Assembly (NCBI GenBank): GCA_012934845.2
Contig: WNNJ02001288.1
Location: 124,001-188,000, forward strand
Direction of reading: 5' to 3'
Origin: Pomphorhynchus laevis
Taxonomy: Eukaryota > Acanthocephala > Palaeacanthocephala > Echinorhynchida > Pomphorhynchidae
Length of the DNA: 64,000 nucleotides
Part shown: positions 45,656 through 57,819 of the stretch, one piece after another
Layout of the letters: each line of letters opens with the position of its first letter
Position numbering within the stretch: position 1 is the stretch's first letter
Made by a program: the position numbers and the translations under genes
Notes under the pieces: model-generated
Seen by the model: the letters and a program-made list of their open reading frames with translations, nothing else
The model's database searches: none
Told to the model about the DNA's origin: nothing

Positions 45656-45788
45656 ATTATATTATTATTTTTTAAATTATAATAAATTATTCAAAAATAA
45701 GACAGCTTAAATGTTACCCTCTAATGTGTCCGAAGTGTCAATTCAAATTCTGATTTTTTAGTTCAAAGGGAGTTGATCGTACAAATCG

Positions 45789-45960
45789 ACTTAGATTGGT
45801 GCGTCCAATCTAAGTAATAGACTATATTACTTAATATAATATATTTTATTATTATATAAATAATAATATTGCCCAGTTTTTGAAAAAAACAGGGCAATAT
45901 ATAATTTTATATATTGCTCAGTTTTTGACAAAACTGGGCAATATGTTAGTGGTGGCAACA
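45789..45960. repeat. Hairpin cluster
   Basis: A perfect 10-bp stem CTTAGATTGG with CCAATCTAAG sits at about 45,789-45,813. Two interleaved inverted repeats of ATTGCCCAGTTTT / AAAACTGGGCAAT lie at 45,869-45,955. Confidence 0.6.
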
Positions 45961-46045
45961 GATGATCGAAGAGCTGCCAATTTCCTCTTGCAGCGTTTAA
46001 GCTGTGCAGTGCAGCGGGGAAAATGCAGCGTGCCTGTTAGAGGTC
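45945..46045 (+). pseudogene. LINE C-terminal fragment
   Basis: Encodes DDRRAANFLLQRLSCAVQRG then KCSVPVRG, resembling the C-terminal end (FQRISIALMIGN, FQEASSALMRGSARA) of the zinc/endonuclease LINEs at 1-1863 and 49.5 kb. Too short to classify further. Confidence 0.45.
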
Positions 46046-48689
46046 GCTCGAGACGGAAACCTTCCAACTTAACGATACTGAAATATCACAAACTATACAA
46101 TTTTTTTCTGTACCTTTTATTTAATCTATATTTATATAAACAATATCATTTTAATCATTAATCATATAATAATGAATCTCCGTTTTGGTTGAATTAATGC
46201 TATATGGCAAAATCGATCATGTATCCTGTTAGTTTCGATATCATGTTCCAAATTAATTATATCAGATAATATAATTATTGTTATATTATATTATTAATGT
46301 CATATTCTTATGTTTGAATACGTAAGTTTGTTTAAATTGTTTTAGTGCGTGTTTTAATTGATAAATGTAACACATTACATATTGATATAAAATATCCACA
46401 TTTACTGTAACTTGTAATTGCTTAATAGTTTATTAATGGTATAAGAACTGTGGCAAATATAATACTTTTTAATAAAAAAACAGACACAAAGGAAAATAAA
46501 CGGATCTAATATAATAAATAAACGTATATTAGTAAACGTTTATTAATTTATATCAATAAACGTATCTGATATATGTAAAAATATGTAGACTCTATTAGCT
46601 GATCTAATTATAAAAATACATTTACATAATTAAAAATTGTGGTAAAACGAATTATTTTACGAGTTTATCATACAAAATCGAAATAACACAAAAAAACGAT
46701 AATCCATCAGTTCCAAACCGATAATTAGTTTATATTTTGTATTTACTTATCTTGAAAAAAAGCGTTTGATATGCAAATACAGTTAATAAAGGTAGTCAAT
46801 TGTGAGTAAATACCGGACCGCATTCGCTTATTTTATAATAAAACTTGTGGTTACTTGTAATTTCGAATCTTAAGTAAGAGAATATTACAAATCTTACATT
46901 ATCTACAATGTAAAGATCTACAATGGTCTACCGGTTTTCAGATATTATACGAAAACGTATATTTAGGCTTTGAATTTTTTTGAATTTCTTATTAATTATA
47001 ATCATGATTTTTGTGTGGATCTTAGTAAAAATTGAATTGGATTCTTTCACTAAAAATAATGCAGCTAATTACAAATTAATAACATCCGAATACACAACAC
47101 AAAATCAGAACAGTTTTAAAAGTTAATATCATGATTTCTTCCAGTTAGTCAGCAATTCGGAGATAACAGGATCTACAAGCATATACCAACCCACCGCCTT
47201 CCGACTAAGCCATTCAGGGTATCCCACACAGCTAAGGATATAGTCGAGGCGTACTTTAATCGGTAGTATCTACGAGAGGAACTTCATAAATCTTATTCTT
47301 TGCTTTGATGGACATGCTCTCGAATAGTAAACTAATCTCGAGATTGCCCAGGTGCACCAATAGCGCACTTGGACACTTTCTCTTTATGACAGACGTTGGG
47401 CCCGTTTCAGGACCCATCTAGCTCGCTTAAAAAACTAAATGAATACCGCTTTATAATTGATGTTTATTAATGCAATAAGCAACTAATTATATGCAACAAG
47501 CACCGACCGGTTTTTGGCTACTAAAGATGCATGATTATGCAGATGAATTAATACTTGTGGTATCACAGTTGATAAATCTGAAAATACGCATTTACATAGA
47601 TAACGCGGATTATCTCCGTTAATCCTAATTGATATCTCACTTACTTTTCAAAACCAAAGGATCAGTTAAAATTATCATAGAAGATCTATGAATTTCCTCG
47701 AATTCAAATCGATATAATAGAGATTTATTTGTTTAGAATATATCAAATCAAAAGCAATATTACAATATTATTGTTAATTGTCATTCTCATTATTTAGATG
47801 TTCTGTTTTCATTGTTCAATATACCATTTACAGCAGCGATCATCTTACTACAATTACTTTATGTTTCGACTATACATTCTCCTTAGTGGATCTGTTAGTA
47901 ACATAATTTTCAGATATCGAACTTCTTTGAATCTTTGCTATTAAGTAAATTAAGCTCCCCATGACACTAAAATTACAGTTTAACTCAAGTAAAACTTAAA
48001 ATTATATTTTTTACTCAAAATTAATAATTCTTAAATTCCATCAATAAATCATATTCCACCGATTACTTGATTCATTACTGTGATGGCATACGTCCTAGGC
48101 TACTTGTTAAACCAATTAGTATTCTGCGAGTATATTTTAAGTTCAATATATTTTACTAAAAATATTAATAAATATACTACGCTTTTTTTTAAAAAATTCG
48201 AGAATTTGTTGCGTATTTAACACGAAATGAATGCAATTCGAAGTACAACAATGTCATATTTTGCAATGGCTCATCAACAGCTATCAATTCGAAACAAACA
48301 CGCAAGTAATTAAAAGTATCGATTCTCTTTGTTGTGATTATGTGAATAAATAAGCATCAAGTGTCCACCTGACACTTAAATATAACAGAATTAATTTACA
48401 TAAACTAACCTATCTATTACTTAAACAGCTGAATAAAATTTGGATGTATACCGATGTACTGCATGTTCAATCGAGCTTACCACATGATTTTAATGACCTT
48501 TATAACGTTTCTTGACCTATTTTTACAACACAGTATATGTTAGAAATGCTATTTTGCAAAGTCGAGAAGTCGTTGTGTCTAGCCGTTGGCGAAGAATTTG
48601 TAAATTAGAATTAAGAGCAACTAACTTTGAATAAATCTCTAATTCAATTATCTTTTTTATCAACAAAATTATTTGTCGGTTAACTAATA
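46046..48689. other. AT-rich DNA; a possible decayed LINE piece at 47,150-47,440
   Basis: The 47,150-47,440 stretch is clearly less AT-rich, and its minus strand reads in fragments like a decayed LINE RT tail (LGNLEISLLFESMSI), with many breaks. The rest shows no features. Confidence 0.3.
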
Positions 48690-49138
48690 TAATTTGCTAC
48701 AAATTTTATTTTCTACAAATTTAATTTTCAAATTATCTTAATTATAATATCCAATAAAATTAGACTAGTCAAGGGTATCAAATGTAACTAGTCATGGTCC
48801 TGATGCAAAATTCAAATGCTATATTTTGTTTTTGCTCAAATTTAGACCCTAAATAATCAGGACATAAAACTAAAAGTGAAATACGTTTTATTTTCATATT
48901 TACATAAATGTATCTCTAGAAAACAATTTGCTTGCCGGGATATTGATTTTAAGTCCTTTATGTGCATTTAATGTTAGTATTTGATGTTGGTGTGCTGTAG
49001 CGTCATTTGATATTAAAAGTTTAAAATAAGTTTTATTTCATTAAAAGACATTCCCCTTCTTGCTATTTTAACGCTAAAATTTTAAGTAAAAAACAGAACA
49101 ATATTACAGTGCTATAATAAATAATCAATGTCAACTTT

Positions 49139-49335
49139 TTCCTAGGTTAGTCATGATTTGCCGTAGCTCGGATGCCGATGTGAAACCATTCTCGTCCTTA
49201 TCAAAAACCTTGAAGGATTCGCGGTATTCTCCTCGTTGTCAGTGTTCCTCAATTTCGTGCCTGTCATATTGAGAGATTCGATAAAGTTAAAGGATCCCTT
49301 GTTCTCCGCGACCACTTCGTTGTTGTCTCCTGTTG
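49139..49335 (-). pseudogene. Calmodulin-like EF-hand pseudogene fragment
   Basis: Minus strand encodes ENKGSFNFIESLNMTGTKLR and NTDNEE, then after a one-base frameshift [20 protein letters not shown] and LRQIMTNLG. This aligns without gaps with calmodulin from the end of EF-hand 2 through EF-hand 3 and the linker (GNGTIDFPEFL ... KDTDSEEE ... FDKDGNGFISAAELRH). The third loop keeps D, D, N and the final E. There is no intron within the matched part, and stops lie upstream and downstream, so it is a dead copy, probably retroposed. It was found by eye; no long ORF covers it. Confidence 0.75.
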
Positions 49336-49485
49336 ATCAATTACTATCGTTAATGACGTAAGGCTTCGTCGTCACAGGTTTGTGCGATGAAATGACAGGA
49401 CGTCGTTCTCTGTGAACATGTGTGACTCGGGATGGGACACGATTGCAGCTGTAGCTACTGCTACTTCGCTGTTTTCCAATTAAAC

Positions 49486-50158
49486 CTAAATCGCTCGCGC
49501 ACTTCCGCGCATTAAGGCCGAAGATGCTTCCTGGAATATCCTTGTAGCTGCTTTCGGGAAAGGGGCGCCTAATACCCGATTTTCAAAAGTGGCGATTTTA
49601 CGGACCAAAGCCTCGCCCCTGTCGTTCCATCCTCCAAAGCTCTCTACTACTGCTGGCATAAAGTTGTAACCGACGGACTCTACGCTCTGTTTATACTTAC
49701 AACATTTGACGCCTTCTGCGTAAGCGTGTGCTGTCGAACCTCCGATCGTTCCGGCCATAGATACGTAAGTCGGTTGTAAAGTGTTTGTCACGGCCAAATC
49801 TACAGCCTCGGGTGGGTCCCCAGTGAGAAGGATATCTGCCGGACTCTCCTGTAAGTCCGCTAGGAAGTGACGCGTTTCCAACCCCATGTGCATCCTCGCT
49901 CGTTGGGCGGCGCGAAAGAAAACGATTTGAGTAGAATCATGCCTGATGCCCCCGAACTGGTAAGTTAGAGCATGCAACCCATAACGATCGCCGTGAAGGT
50001 AGCATCGGCTGCATCTGTAAGCGCTGGGCGATTATAGAATCTTTAACCACATACGGATAAGGGCGCATAATTGGGATGACGGAAAATCGGTTTGTGACGC
50101 CTATTTGGGAATTACGTGTAGCCATGCCGATGCATGCGGTTGGGCGACGGCCAAACAC
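49486..50158 (-). mobile_element. Non-LTR retrotransposon C-terminus (zinc/endonuclease-like type)
   Basis: 49,486-49,977 encodes HALTYQFGGIRHDSTQIVFF, RPADILL-like SPADILLTGDPPEAVDLAV, YNFMPAVVESFGGWN and FQEASSALMRGSAR. It is the same C-terminal domain as at 1-1281. The next frame up (to 50,158) continues the same element with a frameshift. The codons are GC-rich, unlike the surrounding DNA, suggesting a more recent or different-origin insertion. Confidence 0.75.
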
Positions 50159-50796
50159 CTGACTTTGTCGAAAATATAATTTTCTACAAATCTAATTTTT
50201 TACAAATTTTATATTCTATAAATTTAATTTTCTTCAAATTAATTTTCTAGTTAACCTAATTATATTAATACTACAAAATTAGACTAGTCAACCAAATGTA
50301 ACTAGTCATGGTCCTGATACAAAATTCAAATGCTATATTTTGTTATTGTTCGATTTTAGCCCCTGAGTAATCAGGGCATAAACATAAAATTGAAATACGT
50401 TTTTTATAATTTACATAAATGTGTCTCTAGAAAACAATATGCCTGCCAGGATATTGATTTTAAGTCTTTTATGTGCATTAAATGTTAGTATTTAATGTTG
50501 GTGTGTTGTAGCGCCATTTGATATTAAAAGTTTAAAATAAGCTTTATTTCATTAAAAGACATTCCCCTTCTTGCTATAAACCTTTTACTCTTTACAATTG
50601 TAATCAAGTAGTTTCCGATACATCATAGTCATTTTTATTTTTGCAATAATATATGCCTTCTCCATTAAAGAACTAATTTTTAATTTTTGTCTATTTTATT
50701 AAATTCAATAAAATTCACAATAAGCAAAATTAAAGATTTGTATTTATCTAAATAACAAAAGATACTTGAATTAATACTTTATGGAAATATTGAATT

Positions 50797-51117
50797 GAAC
50801 CGTTACCTGCAGCAGCCTCTCTTCGCCGCTCTCACGTTCCTCTATCACCACCACCAATACCATCCGATTTGATGTTGTCTACATTAATGATAACGCGGAC
50901 GGCCAATGAAGGGCAAACTCGACTTTATTCGCCAGAATCTGTGCATGTAGTTCGCCCCACAGTGGCAAATGCCTATAAACAACACATTTTCCAATATGAT
51001 TCCGCGACAATTTATGCCTGCAAACCATACTGAAAATATCAAAGTCACGTCCATTATAGCCACGGAACCCTCACATATGAAACATTTTACCTTACCTTCA
51101 TTAGAGCAGCAATTTCC
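50797..51117 (+). pseudogene. Broken copy of calcium channel beta subunit last exon
   Basis: About 320 bp is over 90% identical to 33,630-33,952 (for example GCCGCTCTCACGTTCCTCTA and ATGCCTATAAACAACACATT). An extra C at the copy's GTTCGCCCCACAGTGG shifts the frame, and both ends are cut within the exon. Only exonic sequence is copied, which allows either a retrocopy fragment or a small local duplication. Confidence 0.9.
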
Positions 51118-51119
51118 TA

Positions 51120-51340
51120 AAGAAAGCCAATATCATTAAATATTATGGCAATTATAAAATTTCATTATTTAATTTATTTATTAAATATTATATGGTATGC
51201 ATGAATGCTCATGCAAAAATTTGTATATGATAAATGATTTTAATTTAATGTTCACATTTTTCGCTTCTGAGTTTTGATTCATTTTTATATTATTTTGCTG
51301 ATTTATATATTTTACTATTTTCTCTTTGATGATAGTTGTA
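51120..51340 (-). mobile_element. Naiad C-terminal fragment
   Basis: The minus strand matches the end of the Naiad RT (ATGAGCATTCATGCATACCA region and the preceding AATTTAATGTTCACAT), abutting the exon copy on its left. 51,340-51,880 has repeated Naiad tail ends (GACTCGGTTAACTAATCTAA at 51,565) but no coding part. Confidence 0.55.
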
Positions 51341-51880
51341 TAGTAACCTAATTTAAAATATGGATCTTAAAATAATTAAAGTGATTTTGAATAAAACCAA
51401 TATCATTAATTAATATATCGATACTGTTTCATATCTTTATATTTTTTGAATTTTAAAAATAAATTTGATCGCAATATAAATTTAAATTGTTTAAAATCTT
51501 ATATAATTATTTATTATTCATAATTATAACTTTATTTTTATTTATTTATAGTATAAAATATGTAGACTCGGTTAACTAATCTAATTTGTGGTTTACGATT
51601 TTATGTTTGATATTATTTTTATAGTAACCTAGTTTAAAATATATATACAATTTTTTAAATGATTTTGGAGAAAACCAATGTTATTACAAATTGTTGCAAT
51701 CCTTATAATTTCATTATTTAATGCTATATATTAAATGCTATATTTTATTTATAAATTTCAAACAAAATATTTTCATACTTACAATATTAACTACATACAA
51801 AAAGAAAGTCAACAAGCAAAGGAATTTAATTCGCGAATCGATTGCTTAACTAAGGAAGACACAAACGACAACCGCGACAG

Positions 51881-52855
51881 ATGGAGCAAATGAACGCAAG
51901 CAAAACTATTTTAAGAACATCCAACCGAGTAATGTCTACTTCTTCACATTGCTGTTCCTGTAACAGTAAAAACTCAATATGTCGAAGTTGCATTTGTGCT
52001 AAGGCTGGCCGTACTTGCGTGGACTGCCTTGCTCAAAACTGCGAAAACGATAATTCTAAAGAAATAAACCGATCACGATCTATAGATAGCCATCTACCTC
52101 TAAATAGTGAAAATTCCACATTACGCTACAACGACATCTCAACAACTCGTCTTGGAGATTCTGTGTCGCAATTCAATCCTTCTCTTGCTGCTAGCGCTAT
52201 TCAGATTTCAAACTGTGTATTACCATCCTTGTCATCTATTATCACACAAGGGGAGTTTGTTTCACTAGATTTAAAGTGTAACGCGTTGGATTGTCCGATA
52301 TATTTTCCCGTAAATGTGCCATGCCGAGTTTCCAGGGAATTTTTCACACGAGATACTTTGTGTGGGTTATGTTCTGCTAAGTTATTATCTGACTTAAAAC
52401 AGTCGTTAGCGAGCGCCAATTCCTCTATTAATGATTTACAAACAAGAATAGAATTTCTCAATCTCACTTATTCGCCTTCCGTGCCAACTTTTAATCCAGA
52501 GTCCTCAATACCTCGTCAAACTTTCGTATCTATTATCCGCAAAGAAGTGACTCGCTCAGTACTCGCAACATCTCAATTCGATGGTCAATCAACATCTCTC
52601 CTAACAATAATTCAAGCATGTGATAGGCAACAACGGCCCTCATCAAATGTAATAATACGTGGACTACCTAAGTCATCAGACGATCTTGCTTTAGTATTGG
52701 ATCGTATCGCATCGTTAAACGTGTCTTTTGCATCCACATGTCGTTTGCATTTACGCCGACTTCCTGCAAAACGTCAAGATATTCCTCCGTGGATACTTGT
52801 TACATCTGATGAAGCAACCGCCAAAACTAACACAGACACTAACCCCCAAAACTAA
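51881..52855 (+). CDS. LINE ORF1-like protein with Cys-rich N-terminus
   Basis: Intact 324-codon ORF. N-terminus: Cys cluster CCSCNSKNSICRSCICAKAG then CVDCLAQNC, similar to CXC-type zinc motifs. Middle: a second Cys set (CNALDCPIYF, CGLCSAKL), then a short coiled-coil-like stretch (SLASANSSINDLQTRIEFL). C-terminus: an RRM-like segment (NVIIRGLPKSSDDLALVLD, then WILVTSDEATAK), as in ORF1 proteins of many LINEs. A frameshifted relative of the Cys cluster stands at the head of the LINE at 57.8 kb. The frame ends where a canonical Penelope RT begins in another frame, so the two are probably a junction of separate elements. Role: RNA-binding in retrotransposition, inferred. Confidence 0.65.
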   Translation: MEQMNASKTILRTSNRVMSTSSHCCSCNSKNSICRSCICAKAGRTCVDCLAQNCENDNSKEINRSRSIDSHLPLNSENSTLRYNDISTTRLGDSVSQFNPSLAASAIQISNCVLPSLSSIITQGEFVSLDLKCNALDCPIYFPVNVPCRVSREFFTRDTLCGLCSAKLLSDLKQSLASANSSINDLQTRIEFLNLTYSPSVPTFNPESSIPRQTFVSIIRKEVTRSVLATSQFDGQSTSLLTIIQACDRQQRPSSNVIIRGLPKSSDDLALVLDRIASLNVSFASTCRLHLRRLPAKRQDIPPWILVTSDEATAKTNTDTNPQN

Positions 52856-54320
52856 TATTTCACATGCTGTCAAAGAGGATATTCGGGGATTAAGGGATAA
52901 CAGTGACTTAATTATCTCCAAGGCTGATAAGATAAATTGTACCGTAGTGATGGATAAAAATGAAAACAACGTGAAAATGCTCGAAATACTGCGGGATCGA
53001 AACACTTTTTAAGCTACAGACAGGGATCTCACACTTCGTAATTCACATAAATTGATAACCATCTTGAAATATTTTTCCACTGTCTACCGAAGATTCATAA
53101 ACAAGGCGTTCCACTTCGCCCCATTGTATTAATGTTGGACTCATTTAATTACGAGGCTGGTAAATTTCTCGCTAATATTCTACGCTCACATGTCTTGGCT
53201 ATTCCCTCTAAGGTTCTAAACAGCGTAGACTTTGTGAATCGTATCCGTACATTAGAAATGGGTGATCAAGAGTTTTGTATTTTCACACTAGACGTGAAGT
53301 CCCTTTTCACTAATGTATTAACCAATGAAGCAATAGACGCAGCATTGGGATTGATTTCGCCTCCTTGGTCAGAACAACGACACCTAAAACCGTTGGATGG
53401 GTATAGGTATATTGATGACATTTTCGTGGTATGGCTTGGTGCTAAAAATGATGCTTTAGACTTTGTCGATTTCTTAAATGGCAATCATCCCCGCATCGGG
53501 TTAAGTATATCTTGGCTGGAAAATGACCTTTTGCCATTTCTAGATTGTGAAGTCAATGCAAAAAACATACACATTACTAGAGTGTACAGAAAAAGACACA
53601 GAAACTGACACATATATTCGATGGGATAATAACCACAGCTCAGCGACTAAGTTAAGCATTTTTCGTGGGTTTTGTTTCAGTGCATACCGGGTTAGTAGCT
53701 CGCATGAGTATCTCGAGTCTGAGCTCACTCAACTAACCAGAAATTTTGTCAAGCTGGGCTATCCTTTGAATGCGCTTCTTGAACAGATAAAAGTGTCAAA
53801 ATCAATTAGTCGCAATGAGAATGTGTCAAAGTCTATAGCTTTGTCTCTGATGAAACACTTCTTTGCTATTCCAAACCTCGGGAACTTAAATGTTTGTCTG
53901 CGAGCAAAGTTAACAGTTTGATTACATTGTCTAAGTTACCAATAGAAATTGTGGTTTCATCTCGCTCTTGTAACACAGTACAATCAATAATTAAACCGTC
54001 ACAGCGTAGCAAAGATCAGCGTGTTAACGGCATTTATAACATCACTTGTAGAGAATGTCCATCTTTTTATTAGTCAAACTGGCAGAACACTGTGTAAGCG
54101 AGTCGGGGAACACAAAAGTGCACTGTCCACCTGCGGTAAATCAGCAGTCGCCGATCACGCGAATATTACTAGATACACTATCGATTTTGATGGCGCCAGT
54201 ATAATTTGCCAAATTAGATCATATCATCGGCGAATTTTAACAGAAACGGTGGTAATTAAACTACTAGAGCCTAACCTCAATGGACAAAACGAATTTAATT
54301 TGCACATAGTTTGACTTGTA
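52850..54320 (+). mobile_element. Canonical Penelope-like element (C-terminal GIY-YIG), decayed
   Basis: RT pieces in order: SDLIISKADKINCTVVMD, VPLRPIVLM, motif A FTLDVKSLFTNV (about 53,281-53,316), catalytic YRYIDDIFVVW, then LPFLDCEV and VYRKRHRN. The C-terminal endonuclease lies at 54,025-54,300: GIYNITCRECPSFY, SQTGRTLCKRVGEHKSAL, AVADHANI, with one frameshift inside. RT motif B is deleted between A and C, so the polymerase cannot work. Here the endonuclease follows the RT, the reverse of the Naiad copies. 54,320-54,560 is an AT-rich tail. Confidence 0.85.
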
Positions 54321-54559
54321 TTTTGGTTTTTGTTGCTCAACTGTTGTCTCTTTTCAGATTAATCCTGACGATGTCCACAATTGGTGGAAGAAATATTGAT
54401 AACAAAATCTTAAACGTTTTTAACGTTTTTTGGCTGGGTTTGACCCTAAAGCCATTCACAAATATTTATTATTTATAATTATTTATCATTATTTTTAATT
54501 TATGTATAGTATAAAATAAGTAAACTCGGTTAACTGATCTGATTTGTATAGTTTAAGTT

Positions 54560-55960
54560 TTTAACAGTAATGAAGAAACTCATATTCTAGATTTTAAATT
54601 CATATTCATATTTTATATAGTTATTTCATATCTTTATATAATTTAGATTTATTTTTAAGCAGTTTTGAAAATATTATATAAAGCTTAAAAATAAGTCAGC
54701 TATAATTGGGCTACTATTATATCTCATTGGAACGTTACTTGTTTGATTATAGATGTCCCTACATTTAAATAATTTAAATTTATCGAAATATTTTAAGCTC
54801 TTGATTATTAAATTATATACGTATATTTACTTGATAACTGAATTTTTGTTTAAACATTCTTTTGTAGAATTAATACTGAAATAGTTGTATACCAAAATTA
54901 ATTTCGATTCTCTACAATATTTCTTGAAGTGTGCTTTAATTCCATCAAGTATTTAATTTATATATAAACATAAATGGGTTTAATTATGATTACCTTATAA
55001 TATTTTTAATGTATTTTAATTACCGAAAGTATTTTATTCACAAAAATAGAAAGTTGTTGAAATGTACATTAAAAATCACAACGTACGAACCTAGGCTTTA
55101 TTAGATTTTTATGTAATTTTTGATTCCAGAATATAATATCGCTTCTTTAATACCCGCTAAATCAAAATTTGCATAAAGCTTGCTCAAATCGTAATTATAT
55201 TTTGAAAATTTATGAATTTTGTGAGTTCTAAAAATTCTTTGTGAAATTAATGCATAAATAGTGCTTTATGTCATCATAAGTTATTAGAGTTGTTTTACAG
55301 AGTGGATTAAATGTACATTTATAACACTACAGAAGAACACAGGTTTTATAGGATTTTTGTATGATTTAGGAATCCAATATAATCAACCATAGAACAGTGA
55401 CTTGTAATAATTGTTTCTAAATAAAATCACTATGTTTATTTGTTGTGTTTACATTTAAATTATTATAATTTACCTCTTTCATTAGTATATCATAATTAAG
55501 CTTTATGCATATAAAAACCACGTAATTACTAGCTTTATCAATAGTTTTTATTATATAGTTTTCTTCTAATTTAGTTAGTTTTAACACATATCTTTATTTA
55601 GTAAATCTTTCCTTTTATAATTGTTTGTTATTTTCATTTTCTTTTTAATTTCATCAAATATATAATCTTTCCAAATTTTTATCTTTAGCGTATTTTCACC
55701 TTAAATCTAACTGCATATTTTTATTAATTTTATCTTTCCTTTTATAACGGCTTGTTATTTTAATTTTCTTTTAAATTTTATTAAATAATCTTCCCACATT
55801 TTAATTTTAGATGTATTTGAGCTTTTGCTATTAATATCAGCATACCAAAGTAAGAATTTAAGTCATCATAAAACGAATTGTAAATTTTATTTTTATCGTT
55901 TTTATTAAATCTATATTAATATCCTTTTGATAGAATTTTTCTTAATTCGTCATTATCGAT
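54560..55960 (-). mobile_element. Naiad copy, highly decayed
   Basis: The minus strand carries recognisable RT pieces (the equivalent of [12 protein letters not shown] near 54,700 and of the YWNPKLHKN region further right), all broken by stops. It precedes the better copy at 56,055-57,720 in the same orientation, suggesting tandem insertion. Confidence 0.6.
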
Positions 55961-56054
55961 TAATAAAAATTATAAGTACATATATATTTTCATATATTTT
56001 ATCAAAATTAAGACTTTTTCGATTGCATGCTGTTTCTGTGGTAATCATTTTTTA

Positions 56055-57720
56055 GAGATCATCAAGAGGAACTGCTATGCTATCAGGTTTCGGCCTCTAA
56101 TCACTCGATCCAACGTAGCCGCGGGGCCGGATGCATGCTAAGGACGTATTTCCTCCGATTAAATGTGATTATGTAGTATCTTATTCTAATAAAAAGTATA
56201 TAATTTTTTATCCATCAACAAAAATTTCCCGCTAATGATTTTAAATTTATTATTAATATTATTGTGTTGATTTATATATTTTACTATTTTATGTTTGAAG
56301 GTATTTTTATAGTAACCTAGTTTAAAATTATTGCATTTTTTAAAGTTTATTATTTATATTATATGGTATGCATGAATGCTCTTGCAAAAATATGTTTCTC
56401 GTAAATTTAAATATGTCATCTTTACGATATAAATTAATAGTAGTTTAAGTTAATGTTAATTTAATGTTCATATCTAGATACACACCTTCTTTATCATTAA
56501 TATTGGTTTTGTTAAGAATGACGCTACCTGGATAAATTTGTTCGTTTATTGAATAAAAATTAGTAGAGTTAAATACACATAAATCATCAATATATCGAAA
56601 CATATATTTCATATATTTATATAATTTAGATTTATTTTTTAAACAGTTATGAACAAATTTATATTCTATAAAGCTTAAAAATAAGTCAGCTATAATTGGG
56701 TTACAATTACCTCCCATTGGAACACCTTTTATCTGTCTAAATATAGATGTCCTTACTTTAAATAATTTTGATTTATCAAAATATTTAAGGATTCTATTAA
56801 TTCAATTTTATCCATATATTTATATTTATTTGATGGTTTAATTTTTGTTAGATAGGCGTTATAATTATTATAACATATATATGTATATCGTTTTACGAAT
56901 ATAAGATTAATTAATTTTACTAACGCTTCTTTAATATCTGCTAAATCTAGATTTGTGTAAATCATACTAAAATCGTACCTATTTATATTCTGAAAATTTA
57001 TTCCTTTTGTCTGTTCTAAAAATTCTTTTGTAGAATTAATGCTGAAATAGTGTTTTATACCTGTATTAATTTCGATTACCCTACAATATTTTTGATGTGT
57101 GGTTTAATTACTTTAAGTATTTTATTTATATAAACAGAAAGTGATGTTAATGCACATTTAAAAGCACTACATGTGAGCCTAGGTTCTATTGGATTTTTAT
57201 GTAATTTTGGATTCCAATTAATATAGGTATAGTTTTATAATCTGATTCAATTTCAATACCCTTTTTACCAAGTCAAAAATTGACTTGTAATAATTGTTTC
57301 TAAATTAAAATCACTACATTTATGTTGTGTTTATATTTATATCATAAATATAAACATAAATATATTCATAAATATATTTTATACATAAATATATTATATT
57401 TATAATTAACTTCAGTATATCATAATAAAGCTCTTTGCATATAAAGACAAAGTTATTTCTAGCTTTATCAATAGTTGTTATTATATAGTAATGCTTTAAT
57501 TTAGTAAGTTCTGTATACATGTCTTTATTAATTTGATCTTTCCTTTTATAATTGTTTGTTATTTTAATTTTCTCTCTAATTTTATCTAATATATAAGTTT
57601 TCCAAATGTTTATCTTTGATGTATTTAAGCTTTTACTATTAATCAGCTTACCAAAGTAAGCATTTAAGTCGTTATAAAACGATGTGTAATTTTTTTATTG
57701 TTATTATTATTTAATTTATA
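56055..57720 (-). mobile_element. Naiad copy, RT half and 3' end
   Basis: Read leftwards: KDMYTELTKL...[17 protein letters not shown] (57,520-57,400), motif A region IYTNLDLADIKEALV (56,965), the A-B insertion ([20 protein letters not shown]), motif [21 protein letters not shown] (56,717), catalytic [20 protein letters not shown] (about 56,460), then the 3' end with the structured motif (56,059-56,158). Frame breaks occur, but the catalytic half 56,445-56,717 is open. 57,340-57,410 has an AT-rich expansion. Confidence 0.8.
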
Positions 57721-57819
57721 TTAAAAAATTGAATGACTTAAAAAATTCTTAAACTATTCTAACAACAATCCATCCAGTTCCAGATCAATCCAGTTCCATT
57801 TAATTCTACATAACCCACT

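Larger units (their letters stand above)
48690..50577. repeat. Direct repeat pair (~390 bp) flanking a LINE fragment and an EF-hand pseudogene
   Basis: 48,690-49,066 and 50,176-50,577 are about 90% identical direct repeats. Both contain AGACTAGTCAA, AACTAGTCATGGTCCTGAT and the end AAAAGACATTCCCCTTCTTG. The 1.1 kb between them is GC-rich compared with both flanks. The ends are not TG...CA, so this is not an obvious LTR pair; duplication around an insertion is an alternative. Confidence 0.75.
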
